Notes: generated from the sequence alone by a model not told the origin. A stretch of DNA of 64,000 nt from Notospermus geniculatus (GCA_002633025.1 NMRB01000112.1:170577-234576), one strand, 5' to 3'; shown: positions 22,996-37,360, counted from the first letter of the stretch. Numbers and translations: made by a program.

Positions 22996-25900
22996 CGTCC
23001 TGTCCAGGAAGATTCTGCAAAGTAAGGCATTGTTCTCTCACCTGTGCGTTGTACATGTATCTGCAGACTCCATTTTTGTTCGTCTTCCTTGAAAGATGGA
23101 TAGAGCAACCTTGACAGTTCCACTTTACATCGATCTACATGAAGATTGTCCGGGGAAACCTTCAAGGAGGCACTTCAGCGTGATCTTTCGCCTCTACCAT
23201 AAAGTGAGGCTTACCCCTTCTGACGTCTCCTTTGATTCTTAGCTCATCAGTAATCTTGTTTGCATTAGTGATTCGAGGCGAACACGAGATCGGAATCGGA
23301 AAACTCGACAATGACGGGATCTTCCGCAAAGAACATATCGCAGAGTCCCACGGGAGGCGTACCCCATCATGCTAAACTGATCTAACTCAAGTTCTATTGC
23401 CGACAGAATAACAAAACTCACTCCCCGTGTAAACAGTTATTATCCTGGTCTCGTTACAGATCCAGTACGCCTTGCCGCCAGGGAGAGTCCCGCTGATCAC
23501 ATGTGGATTTACCGCCAGCACCCTAAGCAAAATTCTATTTAATCTCAGCCATCATTTGCACTTAATCAGAATGGTTTATTTAATTTAGTAATTGCCAAAT
23601 TACGATTTGCCTACAAATTGCTTAATGATATGTTCTGGTATGACATCGGGACTGATCACGGTTCCCGCGGCAAGTCTTGCGCTAGTCATCAGCTTTCCCG
23701 CGCTGATTTCATTACCGGTTGAGTGGAAAAGCAGGGCTATGAATATAGATACACAATGATACAATTGGCGCTTGATAACCACATCATGCTTCTGTTATAT
23801 GCCTATCAGACGTTATTGCATTACTGGCACTTGGGAGGAATCATTTTGTAATTTCGACAGCAGGTTTCCCTCGGCGGTGATGAGCCATCTTAACCTTCGG
23901 GGCCCGCGCTAGTCAAGATTTACATATTCCTCAGCTCCGGCGTATTAAGTAAAATCACAAAATTACGCTGATTTTGATGAGAATTATGTGGAGAAAATTG
24001 AATAAGTGATTTATCATGGGTCTGGGATGTTGAGTAATCTTGACAATGAATCTGAATTATGATCCGCCAATTGAACATATCATTAAATTTGCTACGTTTC
24101 TGATTCATATTACCGCTGATCTGCTGAGATGATGGCAAATTTATTATATACCAGCGATTGGCATATTTCATATTTGTTTGGCGAAAGTCCCGCGGCTTAT
24201 TCTTGCTGGACGGCAGATTGCTGATTTATCGCACTAACTTGCTACAAAGCGCCAGAGAAAAATTCTGATACAATTTTCTTCTTATTTTCTACTGATTTGG
24301 CCATCTCTTTTTATTCACGTGTTATTTCTCTTCATTGGAATGCCTCTGGTGTTGATTTGATTTGGTCCGCTCGGCGTTGGTGCGAATTTAACCCTTTCGA
24401 CTTCAAAGAGTACGACAAAGAAAATGGCCCGTCTTGTCAACTTCTCATCATTTCTTGCATACAAAAGTACATGTATCAAGCATGAAATACAACATTATTG
24501 GTTTTGTACGGTCAATGCAGCAGGAAACAAGAACCTTCTCGTCAGGAAATCCGTAATCTCAGAAAATCTTTTTTGTGCTGCGAAGAATGGTATGAAGTGA
24601 ATAAAATGCACCTTCACATGTCAGACAGAGGCAAGGTGCCATCAGTTTCATTCCATAATGCCCCATTCACAAACCACCGTGCCCATGGCCCGTCTAATTT
24701 GGTTACCTCTCCACTTTTGGATTTACCCCCTTGTTGTTTCGTTTCAAATAAATTTGCCTCTGCACCAAATTTAATGTCAATCTCCACCTTCAAACACAAC
24801 TTCGTTCATCCTCAGCTATTGCATTGCCGGTAACCACTGTGAATAAATGCAGTTCATAAATGAAAGGCAAAGAATATTAAATACTTTAGATTTTGAATTG
24901 TAACTTACGTAGGCTACACCCGAATATACTTTTGGTACACCTCAATGTCAAATTATGTATCTATGCCTAGTTATAAATCCAATAAAGTCTTCCACTGTGT
25001 AATTATTACTAACAAACATACGCCGTCTGAATGTTGTTTTTTTTGGGATGGAGTATCGCAGCAGTCTGATATTTCTACAGTGCTGCCTGCTTAGATTAAA
25101 AAAGAAACCAAAAAATCCTTGCTTTTGAAGTAACCTTTGGACGTAGCCTCTTCTGAATTTTTTTCTAAATTGCCCGTTCTTTCCAATTATCAATTACCGA
25201 TTTTAATTCCCTGAATTACACGATCCCCATGTGGTCATCCTGCCCCAGGACCTCGTCGCTAAAAAAATTATGGCGTGAGTCATAGTCTCATTCATGTCTA
25301 TAGGATAATGATCCTTAAATTAGATAATTTCATATCAGTTCCCAAGAAGAAAGCAAGTCTTTATGATTCAAACTGCTATTGCCGAAGTGTTTTGCGAAGG
25401 AGGGTTGATGAAGTGTAGGATCAGGTTTTTAGTTCTGTTGAGCTCTCGTATTTTCGACTTGACATTTGTCGTTTCGTTTCTCAGGTACATTTACAATACA
25501 CCCGAGGTGAGCAAATGGTCCCTGGACCAGTTCATTTCAGAACAGCTCGTAGAAGCGCCGCGCATTCTTTTGAAATTCGCCGCCGCAGGTTCTTGAATGT
25601 TGGCGTGGTAGAGTCTTGTGATTGTGGGCTTTTCAGGAAGAAAGTTCATTCCAGAAAAGCCCACAATCACTGAAGGTCAAGTCTTAGCGTTTTCATGCGC
25701 CAACAGACTTCTGAGTGCATGCGCCACTTACATGATATCGATGCGAAAGACGTATCGTCGTGTGCCGAGGTAGTCTCGCGCAACCAGATTCTTCCAGGTA
25801 GGTCATGTGACTGGAAGGGACGGGTCACAGTCTAGTGCGAAGGCCGACCGCCATTGAGCGAGATTTTCTAGCTCTAATTTGTTGACAGTGCGTTGGCCTG

Positions 25901-26641
25901 GCGTTTGAAAAAGCTGCATAGTGTGCACATCCGCAGTCGTTAGCCAACAGAAGAGTGTGTGTGTATACCTCTGGGAACAAGTTCCAGAACTGGCCAACTT
26001 GTCGTAGAAAACTGGCCGAGCTGGTACTTGCGTGCATTCCGAGAGATGTAGGCCTAGTTAGTGTCCCCAGCACCTGCCCCTATGTCCTGTATACCCGTAA
26101 CCTTCTCCAAGAACACATATAAATGTACGCCCTTTTGAGACTGAATAGTTTGTAGACTATCTTTGAGGATGATTTTACTATTAATTATTCAATTCACCTC
26201 CGTCTTCAAAGAAATGAAATATTGATAGAAACCCGATAGCACATCGGGAAAAATCAATGTCGTCTTAAGATAACATTTAATGGCAAATTGCCGGTTATTA
26301 AATTTAAGCGGATCTAATGATCTACATTTTTGTCTGATTTGGTCCCTCGGGACGGCATTACCTCTCAGTATCGTCATTAATGTTGCATTAGTTCTTTCTA
26401 AGATGGCTTGGAGATTGCGGTAATGCGTTCTGGTCACCCCTGGTTTCTGTTTAGTTTGCCCTTCACGATCAAATAACTTCTTAATGAGGTAATGAACAAG
26501 CTAACTTTTATTGGCTTTGACGGGGTTCGTCTTGGTAAATCTAAAAACAGGAACAAACTCTGATTGATGGCGACGTGCTGCCAACTGAGGTAACGGTGGC
26601 CGAAATAACTTCATTAATTTTCAATTTTGTTGTTTCTTGTA
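22996..26641. other. Intergenic region, no supported gene
   Basis: No domain-bearing frame is seen. A small hairpin (about 25620-25668, GTGATTGTGGGCTTTTC and complement) and a coding-like open stretch at 25484-25596 are treated under findings. CHTF18 and DRGX converge on this interval. Confidence 0.5.
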
Positions 26642-26777
26642 CAGTTGCATGCAAAATTATTCACCCCCCCCCCCCTCGCATTTTGGACATTCTGGCAAAA
26701 TGAGCAACATTTATACAACTGCACAGTCGACTACTAGTATTACTAAATCATGAACTGAATAATTTTGCATGCAACTG
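26642..26777. mobile_element. 136-bp Tc1/mariner-type MITE (CA...TG ends, TA target)
   Basis: The 22-bp terminal repeats are perfect: CAGTTGCATGCAAAATTATT at the left and its complement at the right. TA dinucleotides flank at 26640-26641 and 26778-26779. The CAGT..CAAAA.TATTCACCCCC start is typical of Tc1/mariner ends. A poly-C tract follows the left repeat. No transposase is present. Confidence 0.88.
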
Positions 26778-27956
26778 TAAACCCTTGGTCGGTTGATCTC
26801 GCCGATTTCTTTTTTTTCTACTTTGCTGATAAATGTCCCACAGGCAGACTGCCGCTCAGATAAGATACATAGAGGCTGGGGCGATGGTGGTTAGCATCCT
26901 TTTGATGAACAAGTCGACACGTGTACTTACATAGCCTCGCGTGGAACTTAAAAAACATAGTCCACGCAAAAAGGCCTATTATTCCCAAAGTAGGCCTAAA
27001 TTTCTTGGAAAAACGAAAGTCTGTATCAGAAAGTAGAAACTGCATGCTGGGTGTCTCGCACGAAACTGTTTACCCACAAGGCCCTGGGCTGCCGGTCTAT
27101 TACTTTTGGTCGATTTAATTCCGACCAACGCTTGACACATCTTCGACAACACAAACCGCCTCTCACGTTTCATAGCCTACTTTTACCTGGGAAGATTCTC
27201 ACTACAGGCATTACATGTATGTCCTGCATGTTTAGGAAGAAAATCGTCTCACGAATGGCATGTCTTGCATATTTTGGCAGAAGTTCGTACCAGAACAATG
27301 CCCAACCACTCTTCCGACTCCACCATATAGCGCGGCTCACGTCCGGTCCTCTATAGTGCACCATGACACCCGTCCCCTTGACAATCAGCCCCGCCATATT
27401 GGACCTGATTGTGTTCCATGATCTCTGTCTTTACAATATAACGGCACGGTTTTCCTGATGACATTAGGAAAACACTAACAAGGTTTGCCCTGAAGATTGA
27501 ATTATGGGCAAAGGAACGCTTAGAATTGGTAAATAATCATTTTATCTAGCGAGCCTGGCTTGCATTCTGATTCCTGCTGACCACGCACGTCTAATGGCTC
27601 TTACAACAATCTCTCGTCACCCGGCTATTCTGCCGACCGAGCGGTATTGCATTCTCATACCTCTGAATTTATTCTGGCTCCATAACTTTTGTGCAGAAGG
27701 TTCTTTTTATTTTCAAAGCCTCCCAAACAAACTCCTATTCCTAAAGGAATGTCTCATGGCTGCCCATTGCTGATAGATATTTCATATTTGATATTGGATA
27801 TTTGTCCAGTCGGAGGTCTATATTGCTCATGGAACCGGAATTCCTCACTTCGCATGCGACTACACCGAAACCACTGCGTTATTATAGCCCTATGAGATAA
27901 TCTGCGCATGCTCAGCCCAGCGTAAACAGTTTTAAACCTGCCACCAGTTTTAAACA

Positions 27957-28757
27957 CATTATGAATTTGGGGTTTTTACTCTGGAGAAATGCACTACAAA
28001 AGTCCAATACATCGGCTTCCCGGAGAAGGTACCGTCATACTTGCGACAGGACTATGAAGTTAGGACAGGCGCGCGGCTTCAACGCTCCTTATACTAGTGT
28101 CCCACTGGCGAATTTCGGCCTGCGACAAGGGACGAATGAAAAATTCGTAGATCTTCGTAGACTGTCGTCTATGTTCGTAGTGATTCTCTGCCTCCTTGAT
28201 CCAATGCAAAACACATTACATGTAATGCTAAATATCGCAGCTTGTCGAGGGAATGTCGCAGACTTCAGATTCGCCCCTTGTCGTGAGAAAAAGTCGCCAG
28301 TCGTAGGCGGGTGCATTGCTTGAACTACTCCCCTCCACGATATCTGTTTCTATCGGCAGTACCGTAACGCTCCGTTGATGAGAGGAACCTGTCTGGCAAG
28401 AGAATCAACCAACTGGATTACGATTGTCGCAAATGTCGTTAGTGAATCGACACGGCCAAGGATGGCCACGGCAGATCGCATCAGTCGTCAAGTTAAACCA
28501 ACTCACTCCAGCTACCAGAAGCTACAAATTTAATTTGTCCGCAATGATATTTTTCACGGCAACCTAATGAAAATCAAAGTTGTCTTATCGAATGAGGGAA
28601 GAGATTTAAAGCCAAAAGATCACCCCAGCATCGGCTAAACCTATTTCCATTCCTTAGCGTTCCGTGTTATATACATTTGATTAAGGCTGACTGCTTGCCC
28701 GATACCATATTAACTTCACAATAAATTGAATTTTCACCGCCAATCAAAGCTGGTCGC
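27957..28757. repeat. Segmental direct duplication, copy 1
   Basis: It pairs with 28932-29540. The block 28306-28757 matches 29089-29540 with a single substitution that I could find. The first part (27957-28095) is more diverged. Copy 1 also has an extra block (about 28096-28300) with CTGGCGA...TCGCCAG imperfect terminal repeats, possibly a MITE absent from copy 2. Copy 1 ends exactly at an ambiguous base (28758). Confidence 0.88.
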
Positions 28758-28783
28758 NAAACACATTGGGCCACGTGCACCGA

Positions 28784-28895
28784 CGAAGATTATCTTGAAC
28801 TCAGGTTGAGTCGCAACTTTTCCATTGTCACATCATGCCCTGGCAAACGTGAACAATTGAAAAGCTGGCTCAACCTGAGTTCAAGATAATCTTCG
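28784..28895. repeat. 27-bp inverted repeat between the duplicated segments
   Basis: 28784-28810 and 28869-28895 are perfect reverse complements (core GATTATCTTGAACTCAGG), between copy 1 and copy 2 of the direct duplication and just after the ambiguous base. Confidence 0.85.
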
Positions 28896-28931
28896 TTTGG
28901 TGCATACGGCTATGGCAAGCCGTATACGGCC

Positions 28932-29540
28932 CATTATGAATTCGGGACTTTTACTCTCTGGAGAAATGCACTGCTAAGTCCAATACATCGACTACCCGGA
29001 GAAGGTACCGTTATTACTTGTGATAGGACTATGAAGTTTAGGACAGGCGCGCGGCTTCAACGCTCCTTACAACCTGAACTTAGTCGTAGGCGGGTGCATT
29101 GCTTGAACTACTCCCCTCCACGATATCTGTTTCTATCGGCAGTACCGTAACGCTCCGTTGATGAGAGGAACCTGTCTGGCAAGAGAATCAACCAACTGGA
29201 TTACGATTGTCGCAAATGTCGTTAGTGAATCGACACGGCCAAGGATGGCCACGGCAGATCGCATCAGTCGTCAAGTTAAACCAACTCACTCCAGCTACCA
29301 GAAGCTACAAATTTAATTTGTCCGCAATGATATTTTTCACGGCAACCTAATGAAAATCAAAGTTGTCTTATCGAATGAGGGAAGAGATTTAAAGCCAAAA
29401 GATCACCCCAGCATCGGCTAAATCTATTTCCATTCCTTAGCGTTCCGTGTTATATACATTTGATTAAGGCTGACTGCTTGCCCGATACCATATTAACTTC
29501 ACAATAAATTGAATTTTCACCGCCAATCAAAGCTGGTCGC
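28932..29540. repeat. Segmental direct duplication, copy 2
   Basis: Second copy of 27957-28757, shorter because it lacks about 195 bp of copy 1. At its end the sequence continues as ...ctggtcgcaaattgg, whereas copy 1 is broken by N at the same point. Confidence 0.88.
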
Positions 29541-32500
29541 AAATTGGCACAAAGGGTCGCGATTCCATGAAATTTAGCGACGCATTAGTTGATCAATTTT
29601 ATGATAGTGGCATTGGCGTTGCTGCCCAAATTGCTTGAAGAGTACTCGACTTGGCAACGTCATTACAGCTATTATGTTATAAATGCACGCGGTAAGAAAG
29701 AGACCAGCGTCCGTAAGCGATCAGTTCTCGATGTCACGTCTAGTTTGTCCGGAGCAATATGGCTGCTGGACCCGGGGGAGGGTAACGTCGGATCAGAGAG
29801 AATCGGAACACTAATGAATGACTCTCAGTAAGGGAACCGCTTGCCAATCCCGGGCCAGCGTCCCCTGAGGCGGGGGATGACTGCGTTGACCCTGTACCCT
29901 GATGATATTCTACAGCATATTTTTGAGTCATGGCGGTGTATTTTATCGTTGTTTAAAATTTCATTCTTTATTTGCTTCGCTTGAATTTTGCTGTCTTCTG
30001 CCCTTTTTGAAAGCATCCTCGCACCCAGGGTGTACACAACCGCTCCCTTCCTGGCACTCCACTTGGTTCCACTTGGTTCATAAAGGGATGGTACGACCGT
30101 AAATGACCTGAGATTCACAGGATGTTTTGAAAGGGCTGCGATGAAATCTCACGATGCGATGTACCATAGGCGAAACTCCTCGGAATGGAAGTCCTCAATG
30201 CAAAACCCATGGATTGTCAACAGTTATGGTCATAAAGATTATAAAAATCACAAAAAACATACATGTATTAAATGCATAAGACAGAGAAACGACGAAAATG
30301 GGCATCCTAGCTACGATAGAGGGCAGCACACCGAAACTCGGTCCTATACAATGGACGGCTTTTGTGTGGGAAATTGATCAGGACCGAGTTGCCAATTTCA
30401 TTTCAATAGATTTAACCACTGGTGACACCTATTGAGGCAGTGAGCTAGGGTCCTCATTTTCAGAGAAGGAGTCGCCCAATTGAACCACTCCTGACGTCTT
30501 CTTGTCAGAGACAGGAAAAATACGCATGCGTGGTACCACATCCTATTTGGCAAATCACCTACGTGTTCAACCGTGCAACAAAGGTAGCCCCAGGCTTTCC
30601 TGACGAATCATATGTATTTGCCAATATACCTTTTTACAAGTACGTTATTTACGAATTTCTGGGTATCACATTTTCCATTAGATCAACTGAGCGCAAGTCA
30701 TCTATTTTCAATCATGATTTTTTTCGTTGCAATGCAAGCAATTTTCGATACCAAATTTACATTTAGAAAGCACTGCTTTAAGACAATTAAGGACCGGGTT
30801 GTCGTTCTATTATGAATTCCTTTTTTCGTTAGCGAAATCACTCGAGAAAAATAGGCCAATCGACGAAATAAATAGAATGTGGGGTGTTTCACGGTGGAGT
30901 GGTTGTTACATAACTACCTTCCACCCACAAACTGCTGCGGATTGAAAAGAAGGAGCCGTTTTCGCCAAGTGATTTCGCGCACATGTAGCTTTTGAAAAAG
31001 AGGAATTTATGATAGAATGACAACTATGGGGATCTTAAGTTTCAGCTCGGAAACCAGGTAGGCGGGAAGTTGTTGATGGGTAACTCGAAAATGATTTTTT
31101 AGCGAAGGGAGATCAATGACTGACGGCGTAATCCAATAACCACGTGTTCGCTGTTACAATCATTGGCAGCTTCCCCAGGGCAAAAGCATCAATCGAACTC
31201 AAACGATATCTGCAATATCGATATTTTATGAAATGGCGTAATTTGATCAGCCACATTGTCATTGTTGCTGAATTGTTTGTCGATAGATGACATGTATTTT
31301 AAGTGTAATCACATTACATTTTACTGAAGGGTGGAGTGAATGTAGGCGATTTTGTCTGTGTTCGAGGTTTTTTTCTAACAATCTGCAATACTGAACTCTG
31401 TACTGTGCACGCTGTCTCAGTTAGGCATTGTACATTAACTTATTTGTTTATTATTAGGTTTTTTCAAAGCTTGTTACACCTTGGGCAATGAGTGCAATCC
31501 GATATGTCTGTTATTTTCGGTGTGCTCGTCGATCTTGAATTCCGCTTGGAAACATGCATCTAGTGCTGGTGCGGAAGTCCGAGTCCATGTCCTTTTTGGC
31601 CTACGGTTCTCCCAATATTCTTTTCATTGTGCCCTTCTCTGCAGCAGGGTCCGCCCCGAATCGTAGGATGAGATCCCCTTGTCTTCGGTCATCCACGGTT
31701 CATGTGGAATCAAATACATGTATTTGTGACGAAGAAAACAAAAAAATCTATAGTTAGGCCTCTGCCCCCTCCCGCCCTCCGAAGATTTGGGGGCATTATG
31801 TCGGAGCCTGTCGGTCGGTGTCCGTCAATTAACTCGAGAACGCTTTGAGCGATCAATCTGAAATATTTCGTGAGGGTTTGTCTCTATAAGGGGAACGTTC
31901 CTTTTGATGACCAGCACCAGGCGCACATACAAGATGGCGGCTATGGTGGCCATCGTGATTAGCAATAGAGATTTCAAAGAAATGACACAAGAACTAGATT
32001 TCAGTGCAAATTTTACATTTATTCGCTCGATACCACTTTGTACAAATAAGTTAGTTACATGTATTTACACTCGTATCAACACTTAGCCTATATAGAAATA
32101 ACGGTGAGATTTGTAAGAAATCATATATAACACTTTTGCAAAATTTCGATTTTCTCATATTTTCGTTTCGCAAAAAATAAGGTAACGGAGCGAACAAGAA
32201 ACGTGAAATCGAGAATTGGTTGGTTCTTTCATGTGCTTTTACCCGTTCACACTATGGGGAACCCGCGTGACAAATTGGAATAAAGTAAACTGCAAGAAGT
32301 ACATGTATTTACTCTGTTGGAAAATAGGAAATTCCGGGTCTTACACTGATAGCGCCACGAAGAGGCGTTAGTTCGCGGGTTCCTTATTGCACACTGCACA
32401 TGAATGACAAAAGAAATGATGGCCTAGGCCTAATGGTCCGCATTGTCATGTCGCGTATATTATTTTGCTACACAACTCTGAGTGAGGCATATTTACGTAC

Positions 32501-35500
32501 TCACGACTTTGTACGTACCGGCACATGTATACTAGTATTCAAGCGTACTTATCGCAGGTCAAGCGAAAATATTTGTTTTGTGTGAACTTCACGTAAGTTA
32601 GCTCAAGAAATCTCATTTCAAAAATATACAAAATAAAACCATGAATGTATTAACACATAGGATATGACGTTTTTTGTATTTCAAAAATGAAATACCCCAT
32701 TGACAGTGTAAAATGCGTGCATAACATACATCTCATGATTTTAACTTAGGCGTTGGTGTGTCATGAACATCGTAGGACTTTGTAAATCAAAGCAGGAAAT
32801 CGCCCAGTAAAGTGAATTTTCTGAATATTCATACTTGGCTTACTTTTACAGAAAATATCATCATTACTGGCAGTTATGATCCTTTAGCTCATTAATCTCA
32901 TTGATAGCTCTGTTCATGTCGCCATCGGTCAAGTTACATGTAGTTTGCTATATGTTATGCACCTGTAGGCCAACGTAGAAAAGGCTGGGACCGAAAATCA
33001 ACGACTGTCCCCTGATAGATGCGAAATTACGTTTTGTTGCAAAAATATCGGGTGTTTATGTACGCGTTAAGAATACAAAGACAAAGGGCATTAGGCCCAG
33101 GAACCATAACGCGTAGTCCAGGAACATTTTAAATTCATGCACTTGATTGTGTAAAATTATGCATCACACGATAAAATTATTTGCAGCTTCGATCCCTCAG
33201 AAGTTCACTTGTTCAATGATAAAATCATGATAGCTGATCCGAAACAATAATGGAAGTGCATTTTACAGAGGAACTAGCACAGTTCTGTCTATGTAATGTA
33301 AATCTAGCCATCGATTGAGTAAATTGCTGTTCATGCCGATAAAACAGTAGATGATTTCAATATATGGTATAGGCTCGGTACGTTATTTCTGCGTGGTTGA
33401 AATTGCCATAAATATATATACGAGGGACCCGTGTAACATTTGTAGTTGTTCCCTTGCTATCAGTGTTTCCCTACAATGATAGAATTAATTGCAACCTCAC
33501 CAATAAGGGACACTGTCACAGGCGAGTCTATTAGTTTCAAATGTTTCCTAAAATATTGCGGGATTAGACGCTGAGCAATGGAAACACTGACAGATGTTAC
33601 ACTGGATTCTGGTCGGAGTTACGGAGCATTTCAGCAAAAGTAGACACGTATCATACAGCGTTTATTTTACTTAAACCCACAACCAAGTAGTGAACGGGAA
33701 AATGTTTCGATATTTCGAAGAAAATACAAAGCCACTGTGAAGGATACAGTAAAGTCTGACAAAACAAAAGAGGCAATAAAAGTCGATAAAAGAGGAAGAA
33801 ACTACTACATGTAAATGTTTTCAACGAGGATATAAGTCATACAGACAACTCTATTGATATATCTGTTGGAACCAGGTCTACTGGAAAATGCATTTAGTTT
33901 TTCCAATCTTCCCATACCAGTTTTGCCGATTTTACAGTTACTGTATGACCAAATATTTTATGAACACCAATACACGAAATGACATTCTTGCAAAATCAGA
34001 TCGACCTCTTGTAAAGATCTTAAATCACATCAACCTCATTGTAAAGATCTTGCCAAATCAGACCAAAACCATTGCAAAAGATCGTGTAATAAACCAGATC
34101 ATAAATATATAGTATATATATATATATATGTTTATGATCAGATCAAACTCATTGCAAAGATATGCAGATCAAACTCATGTACCCTAATGATCATGTTAAA
34201 TCAGATTAACTCACATCGTCAAGTTCTTGCCAAAGCGGATCAACCTTTTTGTAAAGATTCGGATAACTTAAAAATTGTCATCCGTATTCTTGAAAATGTG
34301 GATATAGGGCTGGCAAATAATTTATCTAATACATGTATCTAAGTACTTAGATATTTTACTGTATATTTCATAACGATATCTTTGTGCATACTGAGCAAAC
34401 GGGCGTTCGCTTCTACGTCACCGCGCACGAAGCGGTGAGGTAGGATGTGTGTGGCTCTGGTAGTTTGGTTAGAATAAGAAAAGTGCCACCCCTGAATGTG
34501 AATTTCGATTGAAATGGTCAATGCATGTACATGTATAATGATAGCACTGGTAATACACCGGCGAAAGAAAAAAGTTGCAAGACAACCAAATAAAAAACGT
34601 GTTTCTACGTAATTTGCTTATGTTATCGGGTCATTGGCACTACATTTAGTGAAAAACATTTTCTGAGTATGATATCGATGGAGGCTTATCTCTGATTCTC
34701 TAGGCGCTGAATCAGAAGCCGGGATCAGAATTTCCAGAAAATCGGGTGTCGTGAATGATTGTCGTGGAGTGACCAATCAGATGTGAAAGTACGGGGTATT
34801 TCTCTCCTAGCATTTCTGCTTGTACATTGTGTTGAATTCATGGTGGGGGCTCACACTTAGCAGTTTGTCCATTACAAACGTCTGAAAATTAACGCCCTCA
34901 GAGATTTCAACTTAATTTTATCCGTGGTGTATTTTTCTCATTTGTGGAAAAGGACACATCGTTTCAGAGGAAAATAACAGTGAGTGGTCCATAATAAAGT
35001 AGCTCACTCCGGATTCTATACGTACATGTAGATGTATAAATGAATACAATACATACTATAATATGTCGTAGGATCTAACTGCACCATTTCTGTGAAGATT
35101 GGGTTCGGCAAGAATTATTTTACACCCAGGCGGTTCACTGTAAAGGAAGCCTTTTACAATATAAACACAAATCAAATTCCTCTACAAATCCTATTTTAAG
35201 TGCAGTCAAAAGTTATTATCATTCACACACTGCGGAATCACACTTGAATAACTAGTGTCATGGTTGTGCAATAAAAATATACAAGAAATAATAACAGTTG
35301 AATAAAACGCCATCATTTTCCTCTGGCAGTTTATTTTTGAACCACTACCGAACCCAGGTTTCACAAAATTTAAAAAATACAACCACCTCTTCTTTTGCAT
35401 CACACTCGTATTATGCGATCCCTCCTGAATTCAACGCTTGGGGGATCAAAATAACCGACCTGAACTACACCGTCGCGTAAATTTCAACACGGTGTAAACG

Positions 35501-35754
35501 TTTTTCGCCACCTCTGAATTTCATCATTTTGATTTTTAAAAGTATACCGCGAACCACCGCAATCCAGATGCAAGGCGTCATACATTTGAAAGACATTATT
35601 TCAGTATCTCGGAGGAGCGTCACTGATTTAGGGACGGCAACTTTACACGTATATGTACATTTACTAGGTACGGTAGGTCCGACCTACCGTACCTACTAAC
35701 TTTACGTGTATGTGCCCGTCAATGAATCAGTGTTGCAGACTTTGTGGCGATTAA
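29541..35754. other. Intergenic region rich in TACATGTA
   Basis: No gene is supported. From about 30 kb the palindrome TACATGTA recurs every few hundred bases. It includes a degenerate ~33-bp repeat with an (AT)n tract (about 33985-34260) and a perfect GGTACGGTAGGTC-type palindrome (about 35668-35697). Confidence 0.5.
33985..34260. repeat. Degenerate tandem repeat with AT tract
   Basis: About six to seven imperfect units resembling 'atcagatcaacctcattgta' followed by 'aagatcttgcca', interrupted by a (TA)n run near 34110. Confidence 0.6.
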
Positions 35755-36106
35755 AGCCCTGTCCACACTACATGCGACGCAAACCATTGCAACTGCAAAT
35801 AGCACGATCAGGGATCTCCACATTATGCGACTATTCGTAACTTGTTGATACCACCCAAGAAGAATTGCCTGCATGTGACTTTCAGCCACCATTGTTCATC
35901 AGTGACGAGATGAATGAATCTGATTGGCTACAACTAAAAATTTATATAGGTCGCGTCGTGCACCTTTCCACACATCATGGAGCGACTCGGTCAAAGAACT
36001 CAACATGTTCGGCGACCGAATCGTGCAACTGCTTGCGACTCGTTACAAAGCCGTCCACACTTTGACGGGAGTCCCGTCGCATCGTCACATAGTGTGGAAC
36101 GGGGCT
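35755..36106. mobile_element. 352-bp MITE candidate, hAT-like termini
   Basis: The left end AGCCCTGTCCACACTA and right end TAGTGTGGAACGGGGCT are imperfect inverted repeats of the 'GCCCTGTCCACACTA' style often seen in non-autonomous hAT-like elements. Subterminal CGTCGCAT/ATGCGACG motifs also pair. No target duplication was confirmed. Confidence 0.6.
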
Positions 36107-37207
36107 TACACTCAAAGATTTGGGGCGTACATGTACTTTATGGGAGTTCGTCACTGCACATCGCGCATACAAGTTAAAAAGTCCTTTAGACTAATAAATA
36201 CATGTAAATAATGGAAGGACTGGACCTCTCTCAAATTATAGAGTGAATGACGCGAACGAATTGCATGCATACATGTACATCGAAAAATCACGTTAAAATT
36301 AAGTCACGCTTCACAATACATTGTATATTTATTTAGTTGGGATCCAACGGATAGATCTAACAGTTTGATTTAAATTTGTTTATGCGTGGTTGTATGAGCT
36401 GCATTGAAACAAATAGTATAGTAGAGAGAGACTCCCATCGCCAACGTTACGAGTCCATATTTCCAGTGCAAGATTGCTGTTGCATGTAAAACATCGGTAC
36501 TACCATTTCATTGCAGTTGAAGTCTTTAGCTATTAAAAAACATGACTACAGCATAGTATTTTGTGCAGTATCATAGCAAAGAAAGGTTCGACAACCGGGA
36601 ATGAAGCGACCTCCTAAACGAGGTGTGGCAGTAAAGATTATCTCCCAGGATCAGAATGTCCAGGTATAGGAAGATTTTCTCAGTCATATCATAATAATAA
36701 ATACCATTATTTATTATTTATTATTATCATAGGCGACGAGGGCATTTTCTCAGCAATAAATCTCCTCTAGGACATTTTTGTCATTTGTCAGAAAAAATGT
36801 GAACTGCTGGCACACAACGTGTGCCCTCTCTGAGTCAACTACCCAATAGGCCTAGGCCTACATGAAGCTGCTCAAAACAATGAATCACCACAAGAGTCAC
36901 GAAAAGCTGGGCATTAGTTGAAATAAGAAACCGTAGGATTCGGCAAGAGATGCAAAAATCTAGTGTTGGCCTATGCTGCGATTCCATGACAGCCCTGACC
37001 AGATTAAAGATAGCACGGAGATGTCCTGTCAGCAGGTCAACTACAACGGCCCGTGCAAAAGATCGAGAAAACGGTTGTCAGTTTCGTAAACATTCGATAG
37101 GGTTAACTTGGCAGTCGAAAAAGAAAAAAAATAGAACTGTGAACCTAATGATTCAGAAATTGTCCAGAAGAAAACATACACCGTACCTTGCTGCTCATCA
37201 TGAATAA

Positions 37208-37360
37208 TGCCCGCTGTACACGATCAAATTTTTCATCCAATTTCTCAAATATGCTCAATAAAGGTCTACATGTACATGCGGGTTTGTACATTGAAGCCCC
37301 AGGCCCGGAATCTGAATTTCCCAAAAATTGGATGAAAAATTTGATCGTGTACAACGGGCA
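37208..37360. mobile_element. 153-bp inverted-repeat element
   Basis: The 36-bp arms (37208-37243 and 37325-37360; core TACACGATCAAATTTTTCAT) match with one mismatch. No coding capacity and no clear target duplication. Confidence 0.78.
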
